Source: Diaporthe sp. PMI_573 (Eukaryota; Ascomycota; Sordariomycetes; Diaporthales; Diaporthaceae). Taken from it: a DNA stretch of 64,000 bases. Each line of letters starts with the position of its first letter. Position 1 is the stretch's first letter. The position numbers and the translations under genes are program-made. The stretch lies in assembly GCA_021399435.1 (NCBI GenBank), contig JAJTUP010000014.1, positions 1,178,001 through 1,242,000 on the forward strand. The letters are read 5' to 3'. Below the pieces are notes generated by a model. The model was not told the origin of the DNA. It saw nothing but the letters and a program-made list of their open reading frames with translations, and made no database searches. Shown here piece after piece: positions 33,627 to 44,483 of the stretch.

Positions 33627-34697
33627 CTAATGTTCATCAAGTTGCGGTGGCGAGCCCGAAGTGTTGGCTTGGCTCTCGGAGACCTTTGCCATCTTTGCCA
33701 GTGGCTCATCACCTGTCGTAGTAGACCCAGACTCCTCAGTGTCGTCGCGGCGTCGCTTCAGCGGCTTGGGTGTTCTAATAGCGAGGTTGGAGAAGACTCG
33801 AGGGGCTGTTCGGCTCTCCTCGATCGTTGTGCTATGCATTCCAACGACGAGATCGTCAACGCCACCTGCCTGGCCATTTCCGCGTTGTGTGGATCCTGAG
33901 GGAATTTGAGGCTCAGACAGGACCGGTGGAGACATGGAGATTGCATTCGAGCTCTGGAGCCGAATGGTGAAGCCCAGCCATGTAGGTCCGCCAACTCCAA
34001 TGTGTGAGCCAAAAAAAGGCCTTCGCCTGGCGATTCCGCCAAACTTCAAGTATCCTACTGCCAGAAACCTATCGACAGCTTGAGCTGTGAGGCTAAGTGG
34101 TTTCGGGTTTGGCGCGTTACTGGTTGGCTGATCCAGTATGTTGAGATCACCCAAAGCGTCAGGATTTGTGAGGCTTTGAAGCTTCTCATGATTATTCTCT
34201 TGGCGACAGACGAAACGGGCTGCCATAAGCTTCATTGCCCAGTCCCAGAATGCCAAGTTTTCCACTGATTTTGCCGGGATCTGAATTCCAACCTCCTGAG
34301 GAACCCTCGTCCAGAACTCATCCCATTCTGCAGACCGCATTACACTTGAAGTGCTTCCAAGGTGTTCTGTTGCTTTGTGAAAGACTTCTGCGCAGAAGAT
34401 GTCCATCTCTTCGGGGCTGAAATGTTTGACATGGTCGTTGATGATCTGAAAGTGGTGACGAACACGACTGGGTTGAACAAGAAAGATGCCACCATTGCGG
34501 ATTTGGAACTGTTTCCAATCGTACTCGAAACCCTCGGTGGGCAGCTTCTTGAACATTGGCATCTGGAGCGCTTTGTCGAGATCGCCCTCGTTTTGTTTCA
34601 TCACATAAGCTTTCTCCTCCGCCGTGGCCTCCCCCATTCGTCGAATCAGAGTTATGTAGCGGAGGGCTCCATAATCTATGATGATTTCGTCAGCCAT
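33627..34697 (-). CDS. Hypothetical protein, probably nuclear
   Basis: A single 356-codon frame starting MADEIIIDYGALRYITLIRR. The N-terminal ~60 residues form a small helical module (EEKAYVMKQNEGDLDKALQM), followed by FEYDWKQFQIRNGG and HFSPEEMDIFCAEVFHKATE. The middle (residues about 120-190) is helical with WDEFWTRVPQEVGIQIPAKS and FWDWAMKLMAARFVC. The C-terminal 130 residues are disordered and Ser/Thr/Pro-rich. They contain a basic cluster (TPKPLKRRRDD) that looks like a nuclear localisation signal. I do not recognise a domain. Base composition matches its neighbours, and the length and uniform codon use support a real gene. Confidence 0.66.
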   Translation of the reverse strand: MADEIIIDYGALRYITLIRRMGEATAEEKAYVMKQNEGDLDKALQMPMFKKLPTEGFEYDWKQFQIRNGGIFLVQPSRVRHHFQIINDHVKHFSPEEMDIFCAEVFHKATEHLGSTSSVMRSAEWDEFWTRVPQEVGIQIPAKSVENLAFWDWAMKLMAARFVCRQENNHEKLQSLTNPDALGDLNILDQPTSNAPNPKPLSLTAQAVDRFLAVGYLKFGGIARRRPFFGSHIGVGGPTWLGFTIRLQSSNAISMSPPVLSEPQIPSGSTQRGNGQAGGVDDLVVGMHSTTIEESRTAPRVFSNLAIRTPKPLKRRRDDTEESGSTTTGDEPLAKMAKVSESQANTSGSPPQLDEH

Positions 34698-35732
34698 ACT
34701 GTGGTGCTAAGATCGCGATTTTCTGATCAGTTCAAGTCGGTATTGCTTCGCACCGCTGCATTGGCTGGTAGCGGGTTCGTAGACTGCTGGAGTATGGCCG
34801 TGGTCAGCAGGGTCGGCAACAACAAATGATTTGAAGGAAATTTACAAAGATAGACTCACATGGACACAAGGGTATGTGTACAAATGTTGAAGTGGTAGAA
34901 AAGAATGTAGCCATCTGGGTGGCGGGACGGTATAAATAGTACGCTCAGGGTGGTGACAAAGTTTCTTTACTTACAGCTGCTATTCACTTTGATTTGATTG
35001 CTCGCATCACTCTATTAATTTCGCAGTTTGCAACAATAATGGGACCTTGGCCTTGGGCTACCTAGACAAGGTGTAGTAAATGAGTGGCTACTCAGGAGAT
35101 GCTGACTGTCCCCGAGTCCATTCACATATCCAAACGGTACATAGAGGCACTCTGCATGAGCTACCCCGGTACACTGCATTTTCGCAACAGTATATAATCA
35201 TTTTCATTTTTGAGTCCGGGTATGTATTTCTCGAACTGCCCGGCCAGGCAGACTACCTCGTGGGACAAATTCTTGCGTCAACCTTCTCTGCAGGAGGATT
35301 GCCCCGAGTGGCCAGCGGGCGTGACATCCTGCAATGCAAGCGACGACCCTATGGCCCTGATGCATCTGTTAGTCGCCCAGCCAAGCCAGCTTGTTGCGCG
35401 CATTGCCAGTCGCCGTTGGTGGAGGTTAATTGTTTCCGTGACACACTGAAGCAATAGAGACTTCTCAGCCCAATCTACATTACCGTTTGAGTCATACAAT
35501 ATTCTTGAAACTCGTTCTTCTCAATAGAAACTGAGGACTGTTCAGCACAAGACAAACATGGCTTCGATAGTGTAGCCGAGGTACCAGTCCAAGTTGGGAG
35601 ACAACCAACGCCGACGTTTCGAATGATGCGGGGGTCTTGAAATGTAACAGATCTCGCAGAAATTCATTCTCAACAAGCCCCGGATTAAGCCAGTACGGCT
35701 TGACTGATTAATGTTCTAACTCCAATCTATAG
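34698..35732. other. intergenic region; possible lost first exon of the kinase pseudogene
   Basis: An ATGGCT at 35558 lies where the first exon of the downstream fructosamine-kinase-like gene would be expected. The frame that best resembles a coding start (DSVAEVPVQVG) is one base off from that ATG. I could not define a working first exon. The rest shows no gene. Confidence 0.4.
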
Positions 35733-36988
35733 GCCTTCTACCTGGAACGTCTATCACGGAGGTGATTCCCCCGGGAGCATCCGGATGGACACATACCATA
35801 CGGATCAAAGCCAAGCTGGCAGATGGCACCCAAAAAGGGTACTTTACGAAAAGATGCTCAGCAGACTTCGGTGCATCGATGATGGTAGGCGAATACAACT
35901 CTCTGAAATATATGCATACTTAAATACCCAAATCATGCCCGGGACCCCTTGGCTATGGCAGGGTAAGTTGCACTCAGACGCTAACTACTTCTTAATATTG
36001 TGGCGGCCCCAGTGTTGTTCCTGAGCTCTCTGAGGAGACGATCCCCAGCTTCGAACACATACAGTGAAGCAATCAAATTCCGATCCGCAGCCCTCTGTTC
36101 AGCTCAGAGCCATTCACTCGTGCCGTCGACAGCTAACACCCTGAGCCTTAGTGTGAAACCAGCTCCGGCACTTTCTTCCTCATCATGGAGCTCATCAACC
36201 TCATCGCCGAGCATCCAGACCCAGAGGACATCAACAGGGTGATCGCCAACTTACACAAGCGGTCTGCGGGCACCTCGCCAGACGGCAAATTCGGCTTTCC
36301 TGTGCCCAACTGCCACGGCAAGATCGTGCAGCCGAATAAGTGGGATGCAGATTGGAGCAGGTACTTCACGACTCTGATATCGGCCTTATACGGCGCCGAC
36401 GTGGCCGTGAACGGCACCGACCCAGAGTACGACGGCGAGTTCAACGCCCTCAAGAAGCACGTGGTCCCGCGCCTCCTCAAGCCGCTGCAGGAGGGCGGCC
36501 GCGTGCTACAGCCATGCCTGGTGCACGGGGACCTTTGGCACGAGAACATCGGACTGGGAGAGTACGCAGGGGACGAAGGAGACGAGGATGATGCAGGGGG
36601 CGACAGGCAGCAAACCATCATGGTGTACGATACCTCCATGCTCTACGGCCACAACGAGTATGAGATGGGCACGTGGCAAACTGTGTTCATGGCCTTCAAC
36701 GAGTCCTACCAGAAGCGTTACAGGCTTCATTTTCCACTGAGCGAGGCCGCTGAGGATTGGGACGACAGGAACCGGCTCTACAGCATCCCGTTCAATATCA
36801 CCCATTCTGCTTGGTGGCTAGGGGCGGCCAAGACGACCAGGCCGAGGTGAGTCGTTCTTAGCGTTTGGAGTCTATATAAAGATCAGGCTCTCCTGTCTAG
36901 CGATTGCTAACGAGGGTTTTGGAACAGGATACTTGAGGACATGCATTTCTTGATCAATAAAAACGCTCCCCAAGGTTCTCTGTCGTAG
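35733..36988 (+). pseudogene. Fructosamine/ketosamine-3-kinase-like gene, in-frame TAA
   Basis: Homolog of fructosamine-3-kinases, which phosphorylate protein-bound or free ketosamines so that glycation is reversed. Visible exons: 35733-35962, 36152-36846 and 36928-36988. The first intron (189 nt) has a GTAAGT donor and a GCTAAC branch site and joins PGPLGYGR to CETSSGTFFLIMEL. Family motifs: LLPGTSITEVIPPG, MVGEYNSLKYMH, ANLHKRSAGTSPDGKFGFPV, PCLVHGDLWHENIG (kinase catalytic HGDLWxxN), VYDTSMLYGHNEYEMGTW and AAEDWDDRNRLYSIPFNITH. A TAA at 35921-35923 breaks the frame between KYMHT and IPKSCPG, and no clean initiating exon is found. The kinase core after it is intact, so loss looks recent. 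A CAA-to-TAA change would explain it. The shorter frame from 36185 could make a truncated protein without the ATP-binding N-lobe. Confidence 0.68.
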
Positions 36989-37483
36989 CTCAAAGAACGA
37001 TTGACAGTATAGCCTAGAGAAATTAAGTCTACAACATTGCCTATAAGGGATTACTCGGTGAAAGATGCCAAATCAGACCATTCTTGATTTTCGCAATTGA
37101 CCAGGATCCGCCCCCCCCCCCCAGTGTCCCCAGGATAAATCTCTGCGGCAATCGTCATGATATAAAAATACACGGATAACTGCAACCCCTTACAAGGTCA
37201 CATTGTGGAAGGCAGGCATGGCCTGTTCCAAGTTGGGAGGCAGAGCCACCGGGGGACACCCAATCAACGTTGTTGCTTTTCGTGTTGGTTAGAATTGATG
37301 CAATTCCGATATGCAGGAGGGTGCATGGCGCACCAAATGTGGAAGTTTGGAGGGCACAGCCGCTGACCACCATGGCCGCCTCGATCCTGGTCTCGCACAT
37401 TCGTTTCATTACTCGCCTTCCCCAAGCCAAGTTGCAACGATATATCGGTGCCTGGGGGGACTTAAGAGCAATCACCCCCAACA
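36989..37483. other. intergenic spacer
   Basis: This stretch contains a C run near 37109-37120. The T5orf172-protein frame is open into its right end. No other gene is seen. Confidence 0.5.
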
Positions 37484-39220
37484 GTGCAATATCCCAATGG
37501 AAACCCACAACTTCACCCGCTTTCTACAGCCCCATTCTCCGACAAAGACTGCCCAAAAGTGCGCCCGAACGACATGATGTCTTCCAACGTCTCGCTCAAT
37601 AAGCAAGACTCCAGTGTCTCCGGTTCGAAGAAGGAGACTTCACAACCTGCACCACCAGGAAAGCCGGTTAGAAACCGACGCAAAGCGGCGAGCACAGCCC
37701 AAATCGATCCAGGATCTTCTCCGATAGCACCGACTCGATCCGGCCTGACACCCGATCAGCCTCGAGTGAGAAGCTCATCGATCCAGTTCCCCGCTCAAGA
37801 TTCTAGAACCTTACTCAACACAGAGTCGGCTCATTCCGAAGAAAATGAGGATATAGACATCCAATTTGAGACACCAACCAGAAGATCAAAGCGCAGAGCT
37901 AGACCGAAGTCGTCGGAACCAACCGATCCAGGAGGGCCATCATCACTTGGACAGACGCCAGCACAAGCAACTGTCGCCATCTCCAATCAAGACGATATAG
38001 CAGTTGTTCGACCTCCCCTCGGGTCCGCCAACACCTCACCAGAGATGCATAAAAGAAAAAGGAGCAGAAGCCAGCGCCCGAATATAACTGAAAGAAGCGC
38101 AAGCGAACCGGTCACACCCGCAAAGAAGGTTTCCGGACTTCAGCTTGACAGCAGTATTGCAAAACTGATTAACGACGGCCCTAAAGTAGACAAGACGAGA
38201 GAAAACGAGATCGGGTCAATTTACTTCTTCAAAGTCAAACCACGAGGTTGTGAACTGAGGCTACTGAAGATTGGGTCGACCCAACAACGCACAAAAGAGC
38301 GCCTCAACCAGATCCAAGCAAATTGCAGGCACGAGGAAATAGAGGAGCATCCCAAAGCGGTATCTCGAGAGATCCCGTTCCACAGGTTTGCTGAGAAGCT
38401 GATACATGCGGAACTGAGGAATTATCAGCACCAGTTTCAATGTGTTTGCGGGACAAGACACACAGAGTACTTTCAGGTCAGCGAGGATATCGCTGTCAAG
38501 GTATTTGAGCGCTGGCGGGACTTTTGTCAGGAAAAGCCATGGGACAAACGCGGAAAAGTTCTGCCGCAATGGGCGCGGAGGTTACGAAACAGGGCCAAAT
38601 TCAGCGGCTCCGAGGCGCGGGACTTTGATCATCACGAGTTCGCCAGGCCCTGGGATGCCTTTACTTATCCGACGTCCTTTGAGCGCTTTCTATCAGATGC
38701 GATCCTTGTGTGGGAGCTCGGATTCCCAAATCGCTGGCGGATCATCTGCCTGGCAGAGCTGCTTACAATTGTTTGCATCTCGCGCCACTCGTTCTGGACG
38801 AGCACATGGACTATGGTCATTGTCTTCTTCATTTTGCTCGATCTTGTCGTCACGGATAACATGCATACGACGACCCATATTTCTCAACTTATGGAGGGTG
38901 GCCTGCAGTCTTTGTTGTTGCAGCAGACGCCACCAGATGCCAAACCAGTGGCAGACTTCGAGGATGTGATATCGGAACCCAGCCCAGAAAATGCACCTCG
39001 TCAACAGAACAGCGAAGAAGCGCTATCTCAGTTGCGGGAGGATTCTACTGCACAACACCAGAATCAAGTTGAGATAAGACAAGTCACACATGGCGAAGAC
39101 GATACTCCATGCCGGGTGTATACGGACATTGTGGATGGCTCGGATGGAGATTCTGAGTCGCCCACAGACCTCGAAGAACCAAATACCCAGCAGACGGAAG
39201 CCACTCAACCCGTTTCCTGA
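37484..39220 (+). CDS. T5orf172 (GIY-YIG-like) domain protein with C-terminal membrane segment
   Basis: A 578-codon frame; a second Met at 37574 (MMSSNVSLNK) is an alternative start. Residues 1-235 are a disordered Ser/Pro/Lys-rich arm with basic patches (RRSKRRARPKSS, KRKRSRSQRP). The T5orf172 domain, a GIY-YIG nuclease relative known in fungi from Mug113-type proteins, covers about residues 243-350. It has NEIGSIYFFKVKPRGCELRL, KIGSTQQRTKERLNQIQANC, FAEKLIHAELRNYQHQFQC and CGTRHTEYFQV. After a basic stretch comes a hydrophobic segment (LAELLTIVCISRHSFW, then TWTMVIVFFILLDLVV, about residues 425-465) that could span a membrane once or twice. It is followed by an acidic tail. DNA-related activity is a family expectation; membrane anchoring is unusual and inferred from hydrophobicity. 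No intron is needed. Confidence 0.8.
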   Translation: MQYPNGNPQLHPLSTAPFSDKDCPKVRPNDMMSSNVSLNKQDSSVSGSKKETSQPAPPGKPVRNRRKAASTAQIDPGSSPIAPTRSGLTPDQPRVRSSSIQFPAQDSRTLLNTESAHSEENEDIDIQFETPTRRSKRRARPKSSEPTDPGGPSSLGQTPAQATVAISNQDDIAVVRPPLGSANTSPEMHKRKRSRSQRPNITERSASEPVTPAKKVSGLQLDSSIAKLINDGPKVDKTRENEIGSIYFFKVKPRGCELRLLKIGSTQQRTKERLNQIQANCRHEEIEEHPKAVSREIPFHRFAEKLIHAELRNYQHQFQCVCGTRHTEYFQVSEDIAVKVFERWRDFCQEKPWDKRGKVLPQWARRLRNRAKFSGSEARDFDHHEFARPWDAFTYPTSFERFLSDAILVWELGFPNRWRIICLAELLTIVCISRHSFWTSTWTMVIVFFILLDLVVTDNMHTTTHISQLMEGGLQSLLLQQTPPDAKPVADFEDVISEPSPENAPRQQNSEEALSQLREDSTAQHQNQVEIRQVTHGEDDTPCRVYTDIVDGSDGDSESPTDLEEPNTQQTEATQPVS

Positions 39221-40024
39221 AGATAGCACGTATTGACGGAATTGCAGAAGTGTTTTAATGGGTGGGCTCAGACGACGGTCCTCTCTCTCTCTCTCTCTAC
39301 TTTTCAACGACACGGTGGATTCGGTGTCCTCATCTATTGTAGCACTCAGTCGTAAGTTACCTGCAGAGATTGTTTGTTTGAACGGAGGACTTTATGTCTG
39401 CTTTTTCAAGGATTGATATCAACTGATACCTCTAATGTTGCTCTATGGCTCTATCTAACTCTGTCTCTATCGGAAATACCACTTAATGTTCTGAAGTTGC
39501 TTGCTCAGTTAAGACAAAACCCATTCAAAAGTTGAAAGAAATGGCTACGGTGGTCCGTCCTGAAGAAGCAGCAAGTTATGGCATTTCTAAATTGGGTTCC
39601 GTTTTTGGGCATGGTTAGCAGCATCACGCCCAGTGTGTCACACGGAAGAGGACTAGCCCTTGTAACACAGTGCTTCTGAAGCACATTGGGGCGCTTGTAC
39701 ATGTTCCTAAGCCTATTTGACCCTGGCTCAATTCTTGGGATCTTTGTTCCTGTCCACGAGCTGCCGCAAGGCTTATTGGTGAATTTTAGCGACGAAGGAA
39801 ATATATACAGCAGATTCTGGTAGTGTGAACAGTCGGCGCATTGATGCTTAGTTGAAGTAAGCCAAGAGACTATCCATCGTTGACGAGGTATTGTCCACAA
39901 GGGCACTAAGCAGACCTCGCACAATCATCTCATATAGTTTGGTATAACTTCCACCATTAAAAGACCCTAAGCCTCAACCTACGCCCAACTCGGAGCCAGC
40001 ATAGATTCCAGCACATGAAAGATT
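39221..40024. other. convergent intergenic region
   Basis: This stretch holds a CT dinucleotide run at about 39281-39299 and the 3' flanks of the T5orf172 and LPMO genes. No gene is supported. Confidence 0.5.
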
Positions 40025-41064
40025 TCAGCACTTCAAGGGGGCTGGCCCAGGTGGCTGATAGTTTGTGGGGACAGGGTAATAGATGTTGACAACCAGACCG
40101 GGGTCATTTGCCTTGTACGCCCCGGGGAAGGACACCTTGGTGGGGTTTGCTGACCCAGATCCTCCAGAGATATTGATCTGTGCGCATGATAGATACAACT
40201 GTGCTCCACCGACCGAGCTGGCCGAGTGGAGAGCAATGTGCTCGGCTCTGAGCAGGTATTCGCCATTTGCAACACAACTGGGAATCGGGATGTTCATGGT
40301 TGTTTTTCCTACGAAGACACGTTAGACGCACCGTAAATACTACACCAGATTAAAGACTGAACTCACCCTGAGATGGCCATGTCAAGCCGTTCGAGGCCAC
40401 CGTGGGGTAGTCTTGATAGATCTTGAACCTATTACTATGTCAATACCCATTTCTTTCGGAAAAGGTTTACAACATATCCTGAGCCAGTTGAATCGCTCCA
40501 GAGTCGCCTCAAGCAAACACGGAACAGAACTTACCAGTTCGCCCCAGATCCATCATATGTTGCAGCAGTCTGGCCCGAGGGGACCTTGGCTAGCCATGCA
40601 GAGAACGGACCAGGGTGAGAGATGCTCGACTTGATGCTGTAAGACACGGATGAGCCAGCTTGAACGTTAACAGTTGTGGCGCCCTCGTTGCCGGCAGCAA
40701 GTTGGTAGCAGGTCATGGCCGCGGAAGACACGTCGGTCACCGGGCCGTTGGATTGGTAGTTTGCGGTCTTGCGGACGTTGGCCCAGTCGGTCTATTTTGT
40801 TAGTCTCAACTTCGATTTACGGGCATGGCTGCAGGCTGTTTGGAGATTCCGCATGAGGATTGGGGAGGGTGCTAAAAGCCCAGCCATATATAATAGTGAT
40901 TTGTGATTCCTTAGGAAGTCTTTTCTTTGCTACTCCTTCTGAAAAGTACGGAGAGAAGTGAAGAGTAGGGATCGTTAACTCACACCGCCATTAATAGAAG
41001 GCAACGTGTAGTGCGCCTCGACTACAGCAGCCACAAGGGCCGCAACAGACAGCAAGAACTTCAT
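40025..41064 (-). CDS. AA9 lytic polysaccharide monooxygenase (GH61 type)
   Basis: A secreted copper enzyme that oxidatively cleaves cellulose or related glucans. Four exons: 41064-40984, 40791-40535, 40428-40367 and 40308-40025, giving 227 aa. Residues 1-17 are the signal peptide (MKFLLSVAALVAAVVEA). Cleavage exposes His18 as residue 1 of the mature enzyme (HYTLPSING), which is required for the histidine brace. The second copper His is in SISHPGP (residue 86). The axial-region residues appear in HIALHSASSVGGAQLYLSCA. The family motifs DWANVRKTANYQSNGPVTDV, WLAKVPSGQTAATYDGSG and NISGGSGSANP are intact, so activity is expected. It ends in PAPLKC with no carbohydrate-binding module. Plant-polymer-induced expression is likely by family, but no site was identified here. 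Confidence 0.95.
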
Positions 41065-42894
41065 GTTGATCTAAATCAGATTCGTGATTAACGATGGTGC
41101 GTTACTTCTGGAATCGGAAAAGGTGTAGATTCGAAAGCCGGGACCGCAGAGAAGAGCAAGGACCAGTGGACTGTCTTATATCACGCAGGTTCTGAGAACT
41201 CTCTATCATTGTCTCTTGATTACATCCCGCGATTCGAAATCAATCTATTCAACTTTGGCGCTCTGTGATAATGCTATTTCAAGAACTCTTCAGTATCTGC
41301 GTACTCGGTGGATAAATGCCATCCCCTGGTGACCTTAGACCGGGTAAATTCGTGGGCGGCCCTTGGGCCAACGACAAGCCGCGTGCATATTAAAATCAAA
41401 TGAATATGGAGGGCATGATACCGTGGGCGACCCAGGTTAACAGCCCAATCCGGCTTCATGTTCCCGAATCGACCGCCCAGGCGTGGTTCAAGGTCACTCG
41501 GCACGACTGCCGAGCACCGCATGCCGAGAACGTGGCGTGGTCGAGAAGGTGTTCCCCTGTCCATCGAAGGTCCAGCCATGATCGCTGTCAACGGATATGC
41601 AAGGGACAATACTAACGAAAACAAGCATGACGATCTGTTGCAGATAGGGAGCGGCTTTTGCCTGCTGTGTCAATGCCCGCAGGTACATATCTTTTGTCGA
41701 ATCCAGGGAGCAGGAAGCTTCTAGCTTTTTATTTCCGAAAACACCGAATGTACTCGTCATCGCTGGGTTTTCTCATCTTTAAGAAGCAGTGTTTTCGAAA
41801 ATCCAAGTCTGCTTTGCTTGGTACGACTATTGAAAATCCTACCTAAACCAACCTCCTTGTCGTGATGGGCTTGTCCCGGATCTGTGGAACGGAGGGTCCC
41901 TTCCGTCTGCCATTTATCTCGATGCCGCCTTATCAACGGCGGAATGCTACTTGTGTCTCACTGACTACCTTTGGCATCATTTAAAGTAGGCACTGACCCT
42001 CTTGAGGTATTGCAATCTCATCAGTCACGATGCGATATCCTAGAAAAAGTCACAGGGTTGGAGTAAAGTGAGTGAGCTGTTGCTCCATATGCAAGAGCAG
42101 CGGCGATGCTTGAACTGTGAAAGTGCATCTCTAGGTCTGTCTAGACGGAAGTCTCCAGACCATAAGCTTTGTTCAGATGCAACATTTGAAGGTGCTTCGC
42201 TTGATGCGACGGATATAATCTCGAATCAGGGTGCAGCGGCAATTCCATCCATCATGTACATCTCGTCTACCAAGTCTTTTTTCGATCTTTTGAAAATACT
42301 CACGCAAGGTATCGGCGTACAGCTCGGATTCATTCACAATTCGAGAAGTCAGCTTCAAGACTTAGATTCTGCTGAAGCCTAGGTTAGACAGTGTGAGCGA
42401 GCGTTTCTACTCCAGCCCGAGCACGGTAAATGAGTTCTTCCCGCCAACGAAAGGATTGAAGAACTTATGTGGAATGGGTGCTGTGGGTAGATCGTGCTCT
42501 TGGCATATCTGTAAAGCGAGCATTGAGGAGCATGACCATCTTGGAATCTGAGAAAGGCCCCACACATATGCATCGAGACAAGAAGCCGAGTTGTCCTCGA
42601 TGTTCTTGCCCTCCCCCCTCACAAAAAAAGAAAAGAAACTTCCTCGAGGGTGCTTTGCTGCTGGAAATTTCTTTGGGCAGAAATCTCAGTTTTGAGAAAG
42701 CCATGATATATAGGTAAAGGAGACAGGCAATTTTGTGTGAGACATTGGATGTAGGCGTGTGTGGTCAGGGATGCACTGGAACGCAGTGATACTCAGGTGC
42801 TTCAGCGCCCCACAGACCTGGCCAAGGCCATGTCATTGGGCCCGGACCAAGCAACACTGTCCTTTCAACTACTTACTGATCATCGAGTCTGAGA
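41065..42894. other. intergenic region, possible gene relic
   Basis: This stretch holds the LPMO upstream flank and the glycosyltransferase upstream flank. On the minus strand near 42290-42375 a short patch reads SRIVNESELYADTL followed by a GTGAGT donor, which looks like one orphan exon. I found no partner exons. A 'cacaaaaaaagaaaag' A-rich tract lies near 42620. Confidence 0.4.
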
Positions 42895-44286
42895 ATGACC
42901 ACCCCGAGAGACCAACAACATGTCGAGCGACCAGCTCAGCTCTTGTTCGTCTGCCATCCCCTGACAGGTCACATCACACCCGCGCTGCGAGTGGCCTCGG
43001 AGCTGCACAGGCGGGGATGGCCCGTCACGTTCCTCGGCCCCACCACGCACCGGCAGCGCATCTCCGCGTCGGGCGTCGACTTCCTCCCCTTGCAGGGCGA
43101 CGCTGACATCGACGACCTGCTCTACTACTCGCCCGACAACCCGAACCCGCCGGTGCCTGGCTACCACTCGCTGCTTTGGTACGAGCGCGCCCTCGTCGAC
43201 GTGGAGAAGCACTGTCTCAAGCCCATTCCGGCGCAGTGGCAGTGTGTCAAGGAGGCGCTGGCCAGCCTGCAACGGCGCAGCCCTGATCTTCCCGTCGTTG
43301 TGATATCGGAGGCTTTCTTCCATGGCATGTTGCCTCTGTACCTCGGCGCGGAACTACCGAATGGCGTCAAGAAGCCTAGGACATTATGTCTCTCGGTCAC
43401 GCCGCCGGCAATCCGCAGCGTTGACCTCCCACCTTTCGGCTACCCGCTCCCATTTTCCCAGTCTCCCGAGGGGAGGGCTCGCAACGCGCAGATCTGGGAG
43501 ATCTTCGAGGAGGAAGCATCGCCTCTGAAGAAGCTATTTGACGCAAAGCTGGCCGAGGCCGGAGCCACGCATTTCCCTCCCGGCCCGGTCCTCCAAGGTC
43601 TCAACTACACGAGCCATGATGCAACCTTGCAGATTGGCGTTCCCAGCTTTGAGTATCCGCGGAGTGACTGGCCGAAGCAGTTCCAGTTCATGGGCTTCCT
43701 CCCGCTGGCGGACCCGCCGGCCAACGGCTACCCTAACCTGCCTGGCTGGTGGGGCGAGCTGACCAGCACCAACAAGAAAGTCGTCGTCGTGGCCCAGGGG
43801 ACAGTCGAGACGGACCCGAACGACCTCATAATCCCCACTATCGAGGCCTTGCGTGAGCGGGACGATGTCCTCGTGGTCGCCATCATGGGCCGAAAAGGCG
43901 CGACCCTGCCGCCCGACTTTGATCTGCCTCGCCATGCGCTCGTCACTGATTATCTTCATTACGACGCTATCCTGCCCCATGCCAGCGTCTGGGTGCACAA
44001 CGGCGGATATGGAGCCATCACGCATGGTATCGCCCACGGCGTGCCGATGGTGGTGGCCGGTGAGGGTCAGGATAAGCCGGAGAACGTCAGGAGGGTTCGC
44101 TATTCGGGTATCGGGGTTGGTCTTGGGACACCGAGGCCTGGTGTCGAGAATTCGAGGGTCAGCTTAGACGCGGTGCTGGGTGACGCCAAATTCAAGACTA
44201 GAGTAGAGGTTCTTAGACAGGAGACGGAAGATTTAGACTGCTTTGGGTGCATTGAGAATGCCATTTTGCAGTGCTGCGCTAGATAG
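42895..44286 (+). CDS. GT1-family UDP-glycosyltransferase
   Basis: A 463-aa single-exon GT-B-fold glycosyltransferase of family GT1, which transfers sugar from a UDP-sugar to small lipophilic acceptors. The N-terminal acceptor domain starts LLFVCHPLTGHITPALRVAS, the typical GHxxP entry motif, then WPVTFLGPTTH. The C-terminal donor domain has VVVVAQGTVETDPNDLIIPT and ALVTDYLHYDAILPHASVWV. The signature VHNGGYGAITHGIAHGVPMV and GEGQDKPENVRRVRYSGIGV follow. The family's HxGxGS position is HNGGYGA. There is no signal peptide or C-terminal membrane anchor, so it is probably cytosolic. The sequence is markedly GC-rich at third positions, unlike the AT-richer neighbouring intergenic DNA. Likely roles are detoxification or secondary-metabolite glycosylation; the acceptor is unknown. 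Confidence 0.92.
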   Translation: MTTPRDQQHVERPAQLLFVCHPLTGHITPALRVASELHRRGWPVTFLGPTTHRQRISASGVDFLPLQGDADIDDLLYYSPDNPNPPVPGYHSLLWYERALVDVEKHCLKPIPAQWQCVKEALASLQRRSPDLPVVVISEAFFHGMLPLYLGAELPNGVKKPRTLCLSVTPPAIRSVDLPPFGYPLPFSQSPEGRARNAQIWEIFEEEASPLKKLFDAKLAEAGATHFPPGPVLQGLNYTSHDATLQIGVPSFEYPRSDWPKQFQFMGFLPLADPPANGYPNLPGWWGELTSTNKKVVVVAQGTVETDPNDLIIPTIEALRERDDVLVVAIMGRKGATLPPDFDLPRHALVTDYLHYDAILPHASVWVHNGGYGAITHGIAHGVPMVVAGEGQDKPENVRRVRYSGIGVGLGTPRPGVENSRVSLDAVLGDAKFKTRVEVLRQETEDLDCFGCIENAILQCCAR

Positions 44287-44483
44287 CTCGTCATGTGCTT
44301 CGCCGGATAGTACACTATCACCATATCACAGCCACATCCTCAAAGTATTCGCGGCATCATTTCAAATTTGTTCTAGATTGCTTGTTTTCTGTTCGGCTAG
44401 AAGCATCTGAGAATCTCTAAGTAGATGTGTTCAACAAACGCTATAAGCCCAGGCAACGACTCACCATCACACTTATAGATGCC

